Shown here: piece by piece, positions 1 to 9,407 of the stretch | How positions within the stretch are numbered: position 1 is the stretch's first letter | How the letters are laid out: every line of letters begins with the position of its first letter | From: Hymenobacter oligotrophus | Lineage (GTDB): Bacteria > Bacteroidota > Bacteroidia > Cytophagales > Hymenobacteraceae | Assembly: GCF_003574965.1 (NCBI RefSeq) | Contig: NZ_CP032317.1 | Span: 1,364,001 to 1,428,000, forward strand | Length of the DNA: 64,000 nt | Reading direction: 5' to 3' | Notes under the pieces: model-generated | What the model saw: the letters and a program-made list of their open reading frames with translations, nothing else | The model's database searches: none | What the model was told of the DNA's origin: nothing | Program-made: the position numbers and the translations under genes

Positions 1-78
1 GGCGGCCTCGGCCGGGGCAAGCTGATGCAGCACATACAGCTCCAGCTGTCCTGATTCGATGTACTCCTCGATGTTCAC
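1..78 (-). CDS. Anti-sigma factor, N-terminal part (runs off window)
   Basis: This is the first 26 codons of a gene that continues beyond the left edge. It starts with GTG nine bases after the stop of the upstream sigma factor gene, so the two are almost surely co-transcribed. The translation begins MNIEEYIESGQLELYVLHQL, an opening typical of membrane-anchored RskA-type anti-sigma factors of Bacteroidota, which hold the partner sigma factor inactive. The membrane segment and C-terminal domain lie outside the window, so the assignment rests on this opening and on the gene order. Confidence 0.65.
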   Translation of the reverse strand, partial: MNIEEYIESGQLELYVLHQLAPAEAA

Positions 79-87
79 TGCTTTGGC

Positions 88-642
88 TTACCGAATCAGT
101 TTGGAAAGGACTTTAAGGGCGGCGCGGGCGCGGGTTTTCACGGTTCCTAGCGGCAAATTCAACTCTTCGGCTACCTCGCTTTGGGTGTAGCCTTCGAAAT
201 ACAGCTTATCGACGACTTGGCGCTGATCGGGCGTGAGCTGGTGCGTAAGCTCTTGCAGCCCGATATGCTCGGGGCGGAAAGTGGCTACGGCCGGCTGACG
301 TTCGGCGGGGCTATCGTCGAGAGGCTGTGTGCGAGTACCTACGCGGTACTGTCGCGAGCGGATTTTGTCGATGGCTAAATTTCGGCACACGTTCATCACC
401 CACGTAAAAAGCCGCCCCTTGGAGGCGTCGTAGCTCTGAAACGAATGCCAAATCTTAACCATTCCCTCCTGCAACACATCTTCGGCTTCTTCCTCGCGCC
501 GTACAATGCGCAGGATTACGCCGTAGAGCGCCGCCGAGTACTTGTCGTAAAACTCCGCCATGGCCGACTCATCGTGGGCTTTTAGCCGGGCGATAAGCTG
601 TTCTTCGGCGACGGAAGGCGGCTCGGGTAGCAAATTGGTCAC
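88..642 (-). CDS. ECF-type RNA polymerase sigma-70 factor (SigK-like)
   Basis: A 184-residue sigma factor that directs RNA polymerase to a dedicated regulon. Region 2 spans about residues 28-100, with the helix AEDVLQEGMVKIW followed by the GRLFTWVMNVCRNLAIDKIR stretch that contacts the -10 element. Region 4 lies at about 135-184 and ends in the helix-turn-helix SEVAEELNLPLGTVKTRARA. There is no region 1 or 3, as expected for an ECF sigma. The start codon is GTG. The gene is followed nine bases later by a probable anti-sigma gene, so activity is likely controlled by sequestration. The signal sensed cannot be told from the sequence. Confidence 0.9.
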   Translation of the reverse strand: MTNLLPEPPSVAEEQLIARLKAHDESAMAEFYDKYSAALYGVILRIVRREEEAEDVLQEGMVKIWHSFQSYDASKGRLFTWVMNVCRNLAIDKIRSRQYRVGTRTQPLDDSPAERQPAVATFRPEHIGLQELTHQLTPDQRQVVDKLYFEGYTQSEVAEELNLPLGTVKTRARAALKVLSKLIR

Positions 643-827
643 GGTGTGGTGCGAAATGCCCTGGGCCGCGCAGGTTCAGGCGCGCGGCATGGCGGTCAAA
701 AGTAATGACAAAACGGACACAGCAACATGCCCGCCGCCAACCCTAGCTAGCCGGCAGCAGTTATACGGAACTTGGCTTGCCAGGCGCCGTGCTTACTTTG
801 CTCCGCCTCGGCTTAACCCTCCGTGTC

Positions 828-2228
828 ATGCCCATCGAATCGTACAACCCCTATACCGATAAAGTGTTGCGGCGCTTTACGCCGCACAGCGCCGCGCAGG
901 TGGAGCGCATGCTGGCGCAAGCCGACAAAACCTTTCAGCAATGGCGCCGCACCACTTTTGCGGAGCGGGCCCAAGTGCTGCACCGCGCCGCCGCATTGCT
1001 GCGCGAACGGCAAGACGAGCTGGCCCGCCTCATGGCGCTGGAAATGGGCAAGCCCGTAACCGATGGCCGCGCCGAAGCACAGAAGTGCGCCCTTACCTGC
1101 GACTTTTACGCCGAGCACGCCGAGCACATGCTGCGCGACGAGCCGGTGCAAACCGAAGCCCGCCGCAGCTACATTGCGCACCAGCCCCTAGGTGCCGTGC
1201 TGGCCGTAATGCCCTGGAACTTCCCGCTGTGGCAGGTGGTACGCTTTGCCGCCCCGGCCCTGATGGCCGGCAACGTAGGCCTGCTGAAGCACGCCTCCAA
1301 CGTGCCGCAGTGCGCCTTGGCGCTGGAAAAAATCTTTCGCGACGCCGGCCTGCCGCAGGGCGGTTTCCGCACGCTGCTGCTCGAGTCGAAGGCGGTGGAG
1401 CCGCTGATTGCCGACGACCGCGTGCGGGCCGTTACGCTTACGGGCAGCGAAGGCGCCGGCAGCCAGGTGGCCGCCGCGGCTGGGCGCTACATCAAGAAAA
1501 CAGTGCTGGAGCTGGGCGGTTCCGATGCCTTTGTGGTGCTGGCCGACGCCGACCTAGGGCTGGCCGCCAAAACCGCCGCGCAGGCACGCATGATTAACGC
1601 GGGCCAAAGTTGCATTGCCGCCAAGCGCTTTGTGGTCGAGAAATCCGTGTCGGCCGAGTTCATGGACCGCATGCGTGAGCACCTGCAGGCCTACCGGGCC
1701 GGCGACCCGCTCGAGGAGCTGACTCAGTACGGCCCCCTCGCCCGCCCCGACCTCGCCGACGATCTAGCCCAGCAAGTGCAGAAATCGGTAGCCGCGGGAG
1801 CCAAAGTAGTGCTGCAAGGCGGGCAACCCAAAGCCGGTTCGGCTAGGTTTGCGCCCGTTATGCTCGCCAACGTAAAGCCCGGCATGCCCGCCTACGACGA
1901 AGAAACCTTCGGGCCCGTGGCCAGCATCCTGGTAGCCCGCGACGAGCAGCAGGCCATTCGGCTGGCCAACGACTCGCGCTTTGGCCTCGGTGCCGCCGTG
2001 TGGACGCGCGACGAGGAGCGCGGCCAACGTGTAGCCCGCGAGCTGGAGGCCGGCGCCGTGTTCGTGAATGCCTTGGTGAAATCGTCGCCGGAAATGCCCT
2101 TCGGTGGCGTGAAGAAGTCGGGCTACGGCCGCGAGCTTTCGCACCTAGGCATTAAAGAATTTGTGAATCAGAAAAGCATTTGGGTGGCCGGCGAAAAACC
2201 TGAAGCGGCTAAAAACTTGGCGGAGTAG
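828..2228 (+). CDS. NAD(P)-dependent aldehyde dehydrogenase, succinate-semialdehyde type
   Basis: A 466-residue aldehyde dehydrogenase that should oxidise an aldehyde to its acid, most likely succinate semialdehyde to succinate. The Asn of PWNFP is residue 131, the general-base Glu is E228 in LELGG, and the nucleophilic Cys is C262 in [12 protein letters not shown]. The phrase around C262 and the short N-terminus match the YneI/Sad subgroup better than long GabD. I chose the ATG at 828 over a TTG at 777, because the family begins near this Met and the extra 17 residues look like non-coding translation. The gene stands alone, so substrate preference is inferred from the subgroup only. Confidence 0.85.
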   Translation: MPIESYNPYTDKVLRRFTPHSAAQVERMLAQADKTFQQWRRTTFAERAQVLHRAAALLRERQDELARLMALEMGKPVTDGRAEAQKCALTCDFYAEHAEHMLRDEPVQTEARRSYIAHQPLGAVLAVMPWNFPLWQVVRFAAPALMAGNVGLLKHASNVPQCALALEKIFRDAGLPQGGFRTLLLESKAVEPLIADDRVRAVTLTGSEGAGSQVAAAAGRYIKKTVLELGGSDAFVVLADADLGLAAKTAAQARMINAGQSCIAAKRFVVEKSVSAEFMDRMREHLQAYRAGDPLEELTQYGPLARPDLADDLAQQVQKSVAAGAKVVLQGGQPKAGSARFAPVMLANVKPGMPAYDEETFGPVASILVARDEQQAIRLANDSRFGLGAAVWTRDEERGQRVARELEAGAVFVNALVKSSPEMPFGGVKKSGYGRELSHLGIKEFVNQKSIWVAGEKPEAAKNLAE

Positions 2229-2335
2229 GCTTGCTGCCGCCCGCGAAATCGGCCTCGCTGCTCTGGCTGCTTTGTTCAAAGGCAACCTACGTGGCCGGGC
2301 TTATCCAATACGTGTGGCCTAGACCGAACTTCGTG

Positions 2336-3118
2336 CTAAGCGTAGCCCAGCAGGCGGTACACCACATATCCGGTTACTTCGTGCAGCAACACGCTCCATT
2401 GTTGTAGGGCCTCGGCGCTGGGCAGCAACCAATACGCAGGCGTGGCTTGCCGCTGCACCGTGAGGTAGCCCGCCGGAAACGGCGTTACCTGCAGCCCGGC
2501 TTTGTTGAAACCGCCCACCGCGCGGCGTTGGTGAAAAGCCGAAGTAACCAGCAGCAGGCGCGGCGTAGTGTTGGGCAAGCGCTGCCGCAGCAATGCTTTG
2601 GTGTTTTGGGCGTTTTCGCGGGTGTTGCGGCTCTGGGTTTCCAGCCAAATGTGTTGGGTGGGCACCCCCGAAAGGCGCAGCAGCACGGCCAAATCCTGGG
2701 CCTCGGTGCGTACGCCGGGCTTGGGCTGCAAGCTGCCCGAGCCGCCACTAATGATGATGCGCCGCGCGCGCCCGGCGCGGTACAGCCACAAGGCGTTGGT
2801 AAAGCGGTCGGCGCCACGGTCGAGGTACACGCGGTCGGCGGGGCCGCGCCGCGGGGCGGTAATGCCGGTGAGCAGCACGGCGGCATCGTAGGGCTGCGGC
2901 GCTAGCTGCGCGAGGCGCACGGGCGGCATTTCCCACAGCCGCAGCAGCTCGTTGCTCAGGCCTGGATTGGTGAAGACGACACCTAGGGCAACGGTTGCCA
3001 GCAGCAGCCGGTAGCGCCACTTGGCCGAGCGCGCCACCAAGGCAGCCACGGGCAGCAGCACGAGCCACAGCGCGGGCTCCAACACAAAATCAAGAAGCTT
3101 GGACAGGACGAAGAACAC
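2336..3118 (-). CDS. YdcF/ElyC family (DUF218) membrane protein
   Basis: A 260-residue protein with two hydrophobic segments in the first 50 residues, followed by a DUF218 domain. The domain shows the family signature IIISGGSGSL, then the ETQSRNTRENA block and LLVTSAFHQRRA. Relatives (ElyC, SanA, YdcF) act at the cell envelope; ElyC has been linked to peptidoglycan and undecaprenyl-lipid metabolism, but the reaction is not settled. The start appears to be GTG, since no ATG precedes the first membrane helix. The reading to the stop is intact. A specific substrate cannot be assigned. Confidence 0.8.
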   Translation of the reverse strand: MFFVLSKLLDFVLEPALWLVLLPVAALVARSAKWRYRLLLATVALGVVFTNPGLSNELLRLWEMPPVRLAQLAPQPYDAAVLLTGITAPRRGPADRVYLDRGADRFTNALWLYRAGRARRIIISGGSGSLQPKPGVRTEAQDLAVLLRLSGVPTQHIWLETQSRNTRENAQNTKALLRQRLPNTTPRLLLVTSAFHQRRAVGGFNKAGLQVTPFPAGYLTVQRQATPAYWLLPSAEALQQWSVLLHEVTGYVVYRLLGYA

Positions 3119-3166
3119 AGCCGCGAAAGTAGCCGAAACTTGCGCAGCCTAGGTGGCCGGCGCCCC

Positions 3167-3511
3167 TTACACGCCCGGCATGGGCAGGTAGTCGCGCAGC
3201 CGATCGAGTTGGGCGCGCACCTCGGCGTCGGTGGTGCGGGTATCGCACTCGAGCATGCGGCCCTGGCAGTACGAAACGAAAAACGGCGCCACGCGCTCGT
3301 TCATCAGCTTGCGGGCCACGGGGTTTTGGTCGCAGTCGAGCCGAATAAAGCGGATGCCTTCGTACGCGGCGTCGTCCGAGAAATGCTCGAAATGGGGCGA
3401 AAGCAGTTCGCAAACCTCGCAGTCGCGGGCAGAGGTAAATTTTGCAAACACCTTCATGTGGTCGTGAATAAGCGTGCGGAGGCCGGCGTCGTTGGTTTCG
3501 GTTACTCTCAT
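3167..3511 (-). CDS. Thioredoxin-fold protein with CEVC motif
   Basis: A 114-residue single-domain protein with a thioredoxin-like pattern. It has an N-terminal strand (VFAKFTSARD), then a CEVC redox motif at about residues 31-34, a helix, a second strand (RFIRLDCDQNP), and the expected Pro before the last strand (VAPFFVSY). The classical WCGPC motif is replaced by DCEVC, which suggests a different redox potential or partner. There is no signal peptide, so it should act in the cytoplasm as a small disulfide reductase or redox adaptor. It lies downstream of no obvious partner gene. Confidence 0.75.
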   Translation of the reverse strand: MRVTETNDAGLRTLIHDHMKVFAKFTSARDCEVCELLSPHFEHFSDDAAYEGIRFIRLDCDQNPVARKLMNERVAPFFVSYCQGRMLECDTRTTDAEVRAQLDRLRDYLPMPGV

Positions 3512-3654
3512 AAAAGCATCCCTAGGTAGCAGGTAACATAGCCCTGAAGGCGGCTATACGCGCATTGTTTGCCGAGCGGCTAGGCAAAATGCACGCAACC
3601 GGCCCCAAGGCAGGCTTGGTTGCTAAGCCTCAGCAGGCCCGCGCCGCACCGGCA

Positions 3655-3700
3655 ACCCCAAAAAAGCCCGGCCCCAAGGCAGGCTGCCTCGGGGCCGGGC
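3655..3700 (-). terminator. Rho-independent terminator of the DUF885 gene
   Basis: A GC-rich hairpin with two 17-base arms (3666-3682 and 3684-3700, one mismatch) is followed, in the leftward direction, by a run of six T. It lies 21 bases after the stop of the DUF885 lipoprotein gene. Confidence 0.85.
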
Positions 3701-3721
3701 GGGCACGGCACCTAGGGCCGC

Positions 3722-5494
3722 TTACTTTTTCAGCATCATCCGGCGGATGTACATCACCGGCGCGCTGCCGTAGCTCAGGAACTGCTCGTTAAAGGCCTTC
3801 AGGTCGAAGTCTTTGCCTTGCTGTTTCTTGAGCTCTTCGCGTAGGTCGTAAATCTCGGTGTAGCCCGTGAAGTACGAGCTCAGCTGCGCTTGGCTGAGCG
3901 TGGCCCGGCGCCACTTGTTGGTAGCTTCGGCCTGCTCCTGAAACCCGTCGCGCACGAGCATTTGCACGGCGTCTTTTTCGCTGATGTTGCCCACGTGTAC
4001 CAAGTGGTCGAGAATGGTGTTCAGCGTTACGCGCATGTTCCATTTGTCCCACATCAGCCAAATTTCGTCGGAGTTGTTGCCGTAGCCGCTTTCCAGCATC
4101 ATGCGCTCCGAGTACACGGCCCAACCCTCGATCATGGCGCCGTTGCCGAGCACGGCCTTGATGATGCTCGGCGACTGATTGGCGTACACCAGCTGCGTGT
4201 AGTGGCCCGGAATGGCCTCGTGAATGTTCAGGATTTGCAGCGTGTACTGGTTGTACTCGCGCAGGTAGCTTTCGGCCTGATCGGGTTTCCAATCCACAAT
4301 CGGCTCCACGTTGTAGTACGTGTCGGCGCCTTTGTCGTAGGGCCCGGGGGCCGAAACCGAAGCGCCTGCCCCGCTGCCGCGCATGTACAAGGGCGTTTCG
4401 CGCACTACCAAGGGCTTGCTGGGGTCTTGCGTCAGCAGCTTGTGCTCGTCCACAAACTTTACGAGCTGCGGAATTTGCTGCTTCACGGCAGCCACAAAAC
4501 CCTGCTGCGTGGTGTGCACCGACGACAACTTGCCAATTACCTCCCGAATGCGCGTGAGCGTGTCGGCAGGCATGGGTTTGCCCGCGAAGTATTTTGGCCA
4601 CAAGCGGGTAGCCCGCACGCCCATGTCGCGCAGCAGTTCCTTTTTATGCGTCAGCGCCTTTTGGTAAACCTGATCGGCGGTGGAGCTCGACTGAATGTCG
4701 TAGTAAAACTTGCGGTCGAACAAGGGCTTGCCGATGCGGAAGCTGCGCGTGGCCTGCGGGCGCACTTCTTTATCAAGGAAGTCGATGTAGCTCTGAATGG
4801 CCATGCGCGTGGTGTTCACGCGGGTGCGCAGCTCCGTTTTTTCCTCGGCTTTCAGGCCCGAGCGGGCTATAGAATCCTGCAGTGCCTTGCCAAAAACCTC
4901 CAACCCGCCACGGTTTTGCAGAATGGCCAGCTCGAGGTGTTCTTTGGTAGGGGTTTTCAGGTTACTCTTGGCGGCTTCGTAGAACTCGGCCGCGCGGCTG
5001 ATTTTCAGCGAAATGCTGCGCAGCCGCCGATCGAGCGGTTGGTAGCGGCCATTCAGGATTTCGGCTACCGGTTCGCTCAGGTTGTACTGCGCCGGGTTCC
5101 ACTCCCAATTGCGCAGCGTATCGGCGTACCAGCGCGACGACTGCAACTGATTTAGCATCAGCTGGTAATCGGTTTGGTTGTTTACCGACAGCTTATCGAA
5201 CTCAAACTCCCGCAGCTCCTTTTGCCACCGATCGTAGGCCTTGGCTTCTTGCTGCCGGCGGCCGGCAGTAGGAATTACCAACAGCGAATCGTACTTGTGG
5301 TAGCCCACCGCCGAGGCCCAACCGGGATTGTAGTACCAAAGCGAATCGACGAAGCGCTGCTTGTAACGGTCGAAGCCGACATCGGCGGTTGATGCTTCGC
5401 CCGCGGGTTTGTCGGAGCTCTGCTGGCAGCTGGCCAAAGCCAGCGAACCGGCCGCGGCCAACCCCAGCAGCGCCAGGGAGTAACGTGTGGTCAT
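3722..5494 (-). CDS. DUF885 family lipoprotein, putative metallopeptidase
   Basis: A 590-residue protein beginning with a lipoprotein signal peptide; the lipobox LALASC puts the lipidated Cys at about residue 23. The rest is a DUF885 domain. The probable zinc site is HEAIPGHYTQ, an HExxxxH-like block, with a further acidic stretch EGWAVYSERMM about 35 residues on. These are the conserved blocks of the family, whose members are regarded as exported metallopeptidases. It should sit in the outer or inner membrane facing the periplasm. It is monocistronic, with a clear terminator downstream. Full-length and intact; the substrate is unknown. Confidence 0.85.
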   Translation of the reverse strand: MTTRYSLALLGLAAAGSLALASCQQSSDKPAGEASTADVGFDRYKQRFVDSLWYYNPGWASAVGYHKYDSLLVIPTAGRRQQEAKAYDRWQKELREFEFDKLSVNNQTDYQLMLNQLQSSRWYADTLRNWEWNPAQYNLSEPVAEILNGRYQPLDRRLRSISLKISRAAEFYEAAKSNLKTPTKEHLELAILQNRGGLEVFGKALQDSIARSGLKAEEKTELRTRVNTTRMAIQSYIDFLDKEVRPQATRSFRIGKPLFDRKFYYDIQSSSTADQVYQKALTHKKELLRDMGVRATRLWPKYFAGKPMPADTLTRIREVIGKLSSVHTTQQGFVAAVKQQIPQLVKFVDEHKLLTQDPSKPLVVRETPLYMRGSGAGASVSAPGPYDKGADTYYNVEPIVDWKPDQAESYLREYNQYTLQILNIHEAIPGHYTQLVYANQSPSIIKAVLGNGAMIEGWAVYSERMMLESGYGNNSDEIWLMWDKWNMRVTLNTILDHLVHVGNISEKDAVQMLVRDGFQEQAEATNKWRRATLSQAQLSSYFTGYTEIYDLREELKKQQGKDFDLKAFNEQFLSYGSAPVMYIRRMMLKK

Positions 5495-5616
5495 GGGGAG
5501 GTGATGGAAAGTAGAAATGCAGGCAGCAAGGTAGCGGCCCTAGGTTGATTTTGAGCGGCAAGCCCAGCAAGGGCAGCAACGACGCGGGTTTGACCCGAGC
5601 CGTTGCGTGCGCGCGC

Positions 5617-8600
5617 CTATGCCAACTCGGGGTACCAACCGCGGCTAAGCTCGAGCAAGCGCTCCACGCTCAGCTCGCGCCGCTTAAAATCTTCGCCCAA
5701 CTGGAGCAGGTGCAGCAAGGGGCCGGTAGTTTGCTCGAGCAGCCGCTCGGGCGAGGTGAAGTGTTGAAAGTCTTTCAGTTCGAACTCCGACAGCACATCG
5801 GCATAAAACGCAGCGGCCACGCGGCGGTCGAGAATAATGAACGCGCCCCGATCGCGCTGGCGGCGCACTAGGCGGCCAAAACCTTGGCGCAGCTTCAGGC
5901 GAGCCGCGGGGCGGTAAAACTGCCCCCAGAAAGTCTCGTCGGCCTCGTAGCGCTTGCGGTGGCTGATAAGCGGCTCGCCCAGCGACGGAAACGGCAAGCG
6001 CCATACCACCACCTGCGACAACGTAGGCCCGGCAAAGTCCACGCCCGTCCACATGCGGTCGACACCCAGGAGCACGGTTTGCTCGACGCGCCGGAACCGC
6101 CGAATTTCCCACTGGCTGGCCCCGTTTTGCATCAGCAGCTCGATGTCGTGCTCGGCCAGGCGGGGCTCAAGCCAATCGGCGGCGTAGCGCATTTCCTCGT
6201 TGGAGGTAAACAGCACCAGCGTGCGGCCTTCAAGGGTAATCAGCAGCGGCAACAAGGTGCGCAATTGCGCCTCGCACCAGGCGCGGCGCTCCTGCGGCGG
6301 CGCGCTGGCCCTGAACATGGGCAGGTACGTAGGCACGCCGCCCAGCACCGGTTCGGCTTTGGGGTTGTCGTAGTCGAAAATGGGTAGTATGCGCTGCTCG
6401 GCCGCAAACGGCACACGCATATCTAGCAACTGCTTAAAGTAGCCTAGGTGGTTTTCGACGTAGAGCGTGGCCGAGGTAAACACCACCGTCCGAAACTGAT
6501 CGAACAGCGGCGTGGCCGGTTCGCCGCTCATGCGGCGTAAGGCGGCGCGGGCGGCCAACAGGCGTTTGGTGTACTGCTCGGAGGTTTCGTCGGAGGCTTG
6601 CTGCAGCGGCTCGCCGGTTTCGGGGTCGGGCGTGGCGCCTAGGTAAGGCCACAGCGCATAGGGCTGCCGCACCAGCTGCCAGCCCAGGCCGTTGGTTTCG
6701 GGCTCGCGCACCACCACCGGCACGTACTCGCGGCACGGAAACTCTTCGAGCAAACGCTCCAGCACTTCGGCCTGTCCTTCGGCTATTTCGGCAAAACGCT
6801 CGGTGCGGCGGCACAGGCGTTCGTCGTAGTTGCTGGCGCCTACATCGTCGTCGGGGTCGGTTGGGGCACCATCTTCGTCTTCGGCCAGGTTGATGTTCAG
6901 GGCTACCGCCAAGTGCCTGCGCACCTGCCCTAGGTGCTTGGCCGAGGTTTTCAGCGGGGCACTCAGCGGAGGCAGCGCCGCCACCAGTTCCCGGTGGAAG
7001 GGGCGCACCAACGGCGCGCGGCCGGGCTGCTCCACGCGCACGTTGTCGTGCCAGTGCGTCTCGCCGATCGGAAATGGCAGGGCGGCCGGCCGGCCGCCCT
7101 TGTTCTGGAACTGACTACTGACGCCACCTAGGGCTGCCAACGACTCCTGCAGCGGCACGGCGGCTTCGGTGAGGGCGTGCAAGGCGGTGCGCACGGCTTG
7201 GCGGCGGCGGTAGGGCGCGGCCTCAATGGCGTAGCGCATCCAAGCCGCATCGGCGGTTTGGCGGGCATCGAGGGCGGCGGGGGTTTCGCGCATCAGCTCG
7301 GCCACTTGTTCGAGCAGCGCTACTTTGGCGCCTAGCTCTTCCAGGCGGGCTTCTTCGAAGGCCTCGTAAGCGGCGCGGCTGGCGTCGTCGGGGCCGGGCT
7401 GATCGGCCGCGGGTACTTGCCGCCATAGGGCTTCTTCCTCGTCGCGCAGTCGCTCGCGCAGCTGGTTCAGGAAGGGCTCGGCGCGGCGCTGGGTTTTGGC
7501 GGGCGTATCGGCTTGCTCGGCCGTTTGCCGGGCGTTGCGGTTGGGCATGGGTTGGCCGTGCAGCAACGGCTCCAGCAGCTCGTCGTGCAGCTCGCGGGCA
7601 TCGAGGCTGCGGGCCAGCGCCGAACGAAAGTTGTCCGGAAAGCGGTCGGCTTCATCAACAACGCACACCGTGGCCCGCTCCACCACTTTCGGCGGCAGCA
7701 AGGCCAATTTGTGATGATTGACGATCAGCAGGTTGGCTTGTTCAGCGCGTAGGCGGTGGGCCGGGTATACGCAGGCTTTGCGGCCGGGCAAAGCGCCGTG
7801 GCGGCAAGCGCGGTCGGCGGTTACGCGCCGTAGTAGTTGCCGTAAGGCCGGGCCTAGCTGCGGATGGGCGCTCAATGGGCGGGCAATGCCTTCGGTTTCG
7901 CCTTCGGTATCGCGCAGGCGCAGGGCCAGGTAAAACCAGGCCAAGGCAGCCGGCCACTCGGCCCCGCGGCCCAGGCAATCGTCGAAGGCACGGCCCAAAG
8001 CTTCCACGCACAAGTAGCAGTTTTTGCCCTTGAGCGTAGCGGTGCGGATGGCCTTGTAGCGGGCCGTGCGGCGGCCATCGACCTCGCGCAGCAGGGCTGG
8101 CAGTTCGCCTTGGCGCATCTGCTCCTGCAGGTTTTTGGTGGAGGTAGCCACTACCACCAGGGCTTCGGGCGCGTGGCGTAAGTACTCCAACGCGGGCACC
8201 AGGTAGCCAAACGTTTTACCCGTACCCGTGCCGGCCTCAATGGCAAAAGCACCGCGGCGGCCCACTGCACGCGCTATAAAACGGGCATACTCCAGCTGCT
8301 GCGGGCGCGGCTGAAAGGGGTGTTTGCCGCTGCTCATGCGCTTGGCCAGCTGCTCGAACGCCTCCTCTACCTGCTGCTCCGATACGTCGCCTAGGCCCAA
8401 CTCGGGCGCGGCGCTGTCGTCGGCTTTGTCGCGCCAACGAGACAAGTAGTTGTTGAGCAACAGTGTCATTTGCTCGGGCTGCGGCCAGGCAGGTTGCGGA
8501 GGCGGCAGCGGCAGGCGGTTGGGCGCGTTGGGCTTGTCGCGGCGGGCGGTGTCGTCGCAGCAATCGGGTTGCTGGGCCAGGGCCTTCAGCAACCGAAAGG

Positions 8601-9282
8601 CGCGCAACTCGGGTCGGCGCGGTGCCAGGCTGATTACCGCATCGAGCAAGGTGTACCCTGGTAGCCACTGCTGGCCAGGTTGGCCTTGGGGCTGCAGCAA
8701 GCTCTCGAGCACGCGGCGCACGGCCCGGCGCATGGCATGCAGCATAAAGGGCAGCTGGGGCACGGCGCCGTCGTCGTTGCGCTTGGCATAGCCGAGCTTT
8801 TCGCTGACGGCTTTGTCCTGCGCTACCAGCTTTTCGAGCAGCTCATCGGCGTCGTCGAGTACTTCGTTGGGCAGGAAGAACGCCAGCAGCTCATCGAGCC
8901 CGACGCACATAGGCGGCTTAGCCATGCCGGCCAGCACGTGCTGCTCCAGCCACAGCCGCTCGGGCGAGGGTTGCCCGGCGCGGTCCATAATCAGCAACGC
9001 GTCAAAAGCACCTAGGGCCGCTTGGGCTTCTTCGGCCACTTCGGCCCAGGTGGGGGCCTCTTTTGCGCGGGCGTTGGCTACACCGCTGGCAGTACTTACG
9101 GCTGCGGAGTAGTCGCGCTCGGGGTTCAGCAGCCACTGCTGCACCTTGGCGCCGGGCTCAAGCGGCAGTACCCCTAGGTGCAACAGGCCGTGTTTGGTAT
9201 CGGGGCGGTAGGCGCCGGTGGCGAACAAATGCGCCACAGCTACCCGCGCCGAACGAACCGGACTCGTGAATAAAACTGCCAT
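5617..9282 (-). CDS. DinG/XPD-like Fe-S superfamily 2 helicase with N-terminal exonuclease-like domain
   Basis: A 1221-residue helicase. Walker A GTGTGKT is at about residue 349, and the DEAD box DEADRF at about 543. Four Cys for an iron-sulfur cluster are visible between them: KNCYLC near 422 and CRHG...CVYP near 493-505. Motifs of the second RecA domain follow (VVFTSATL, then LGVDRMWTGVDF and QGFGRLVRR). The first 200 residues keep the layout of a DnaQ-type DEDDh exonuclease seen in DinG proteins of Firmicutes, but the Asp-Glu pair of motif I is missing, so that domain is probably catalytically dead. Expected role: ATP-driven 5'-3' unwinding in repair or R-loop removal. The length is above the usual 700-950 residues. 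Confidence 0.85.
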   Translation of the reverse strand: MAVLFTSPVRSARVAVAHLFATGAYRPDTKHGLLHLGVLPLEPGAKVQQWLLNPERDYSAAVSTASGVANARAKEAPTWAEVAEEAQAALGAFDALLIMDRAGQPSPERLWLEQHVLAGMAKPPMCVGLDELLAFFLPNEVLDDADELLEKLVAQDKAVSEKLGYAKRNDDGAVPQLPFMLHAMRRAVRRVLESLLQPQGQPGQQWLPGYTLLDAVISLAPRRPELRAFRLLKALAQQPDCCDDTARRDKPNAPNRLPLPPPQPAWPQPEQMTLLLNNYLSRWRDKADDSAAPELGLGDVSEQQVEEAFEQLAKRMSSGKHPFQPRPQQLEYARFIARAVGRRGAFAIEAGTGTGKTFGYLVPALEYLRHAPEALVVVATSTKNLQEQMRQGELPALLREVDGRRTARYKAIRTATLKGKNCYLCVEALGRAFDDCLGRGAEWPAALAWFYLALRLRDTEGETEGIARPLSAHPQLGPALRQLLRRVTADRACRHGALPGRKACVYPAHRLRAEQANLLIVNHHKLALLPPKVVERATVCVVDEADRFPDNFRSALARSLDARELHDELLEPLLHGQPMPNRNARQTAEQADTPAKTQRRAEPFLNQLRERLRDEEEALWRQVPAADQPGPDDASRAAYEAFEEARLEELGAKVALLEQVAELMRETPAALDARQTADAAWMRYAIEAAPYRRRQAVRTALHALTEAAVPLQESLAALGGVSSQFQNKGGRPAALPFPIGETHWHDNVRVEQPGRAPLVRPFHRELVAALPPLSAPLKTSAKHLGQVRRHLAVALNINLAEDEDGAPTDPDDDVGASNYDERLCRRTERFAEIAEGQAEVLERLLEEFPCREYVPVVVREPETNGLGWQLVRQPYALWPYLGATPDPETGEPLQQASDETSEQYTKRLLAARAALRRMSGEPATPLFDQFRTVVFTSATLYVENHLGYFKQLLDMRVPFAAEQRILPIFDYDNPKAEPVLGGVPTYLPMFRASAPPQERRAWCEAQLRTLLPLLITLEGRTLVLFTSNEEMRYAADWLEPRLAEHDIELLMQNGASQWEIRRFRRVEQTVLLGVDRMWTGVDFAGPTLSQVVVWRLPFPSLGEPLISHRKRYEADETFWGQFYRPAARLKLRQGFGRLVRRQRDRGAFIILDRRVAAAFYADVLSEFELKDFQHFTSPERLLEQTTGPLLHLLQLGEDFKRRELSVERLLELSRGWYPELA

Positions 9283-9407
9283 AACCCCGTTGCTCCAAGC
9301 CGCAAATTAGGCAATCGGCAGCCGCAGCCCTAGCGTATTATGGTTGGGCTGCCACAAACCCTACCTTGGGCTGGTTGCCGGGTTGTTTTCCCTTGATACC
9401 TTCGCTC

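Noticed and set aside
3890-5155. 421-codon reading frame on the plus strand
   Set aside because: It is antisense to the DUF885 gene, which has a lipoprotein signal, conserved motifs and its own terminator. High GC leaves long empty frames opposite real genes.
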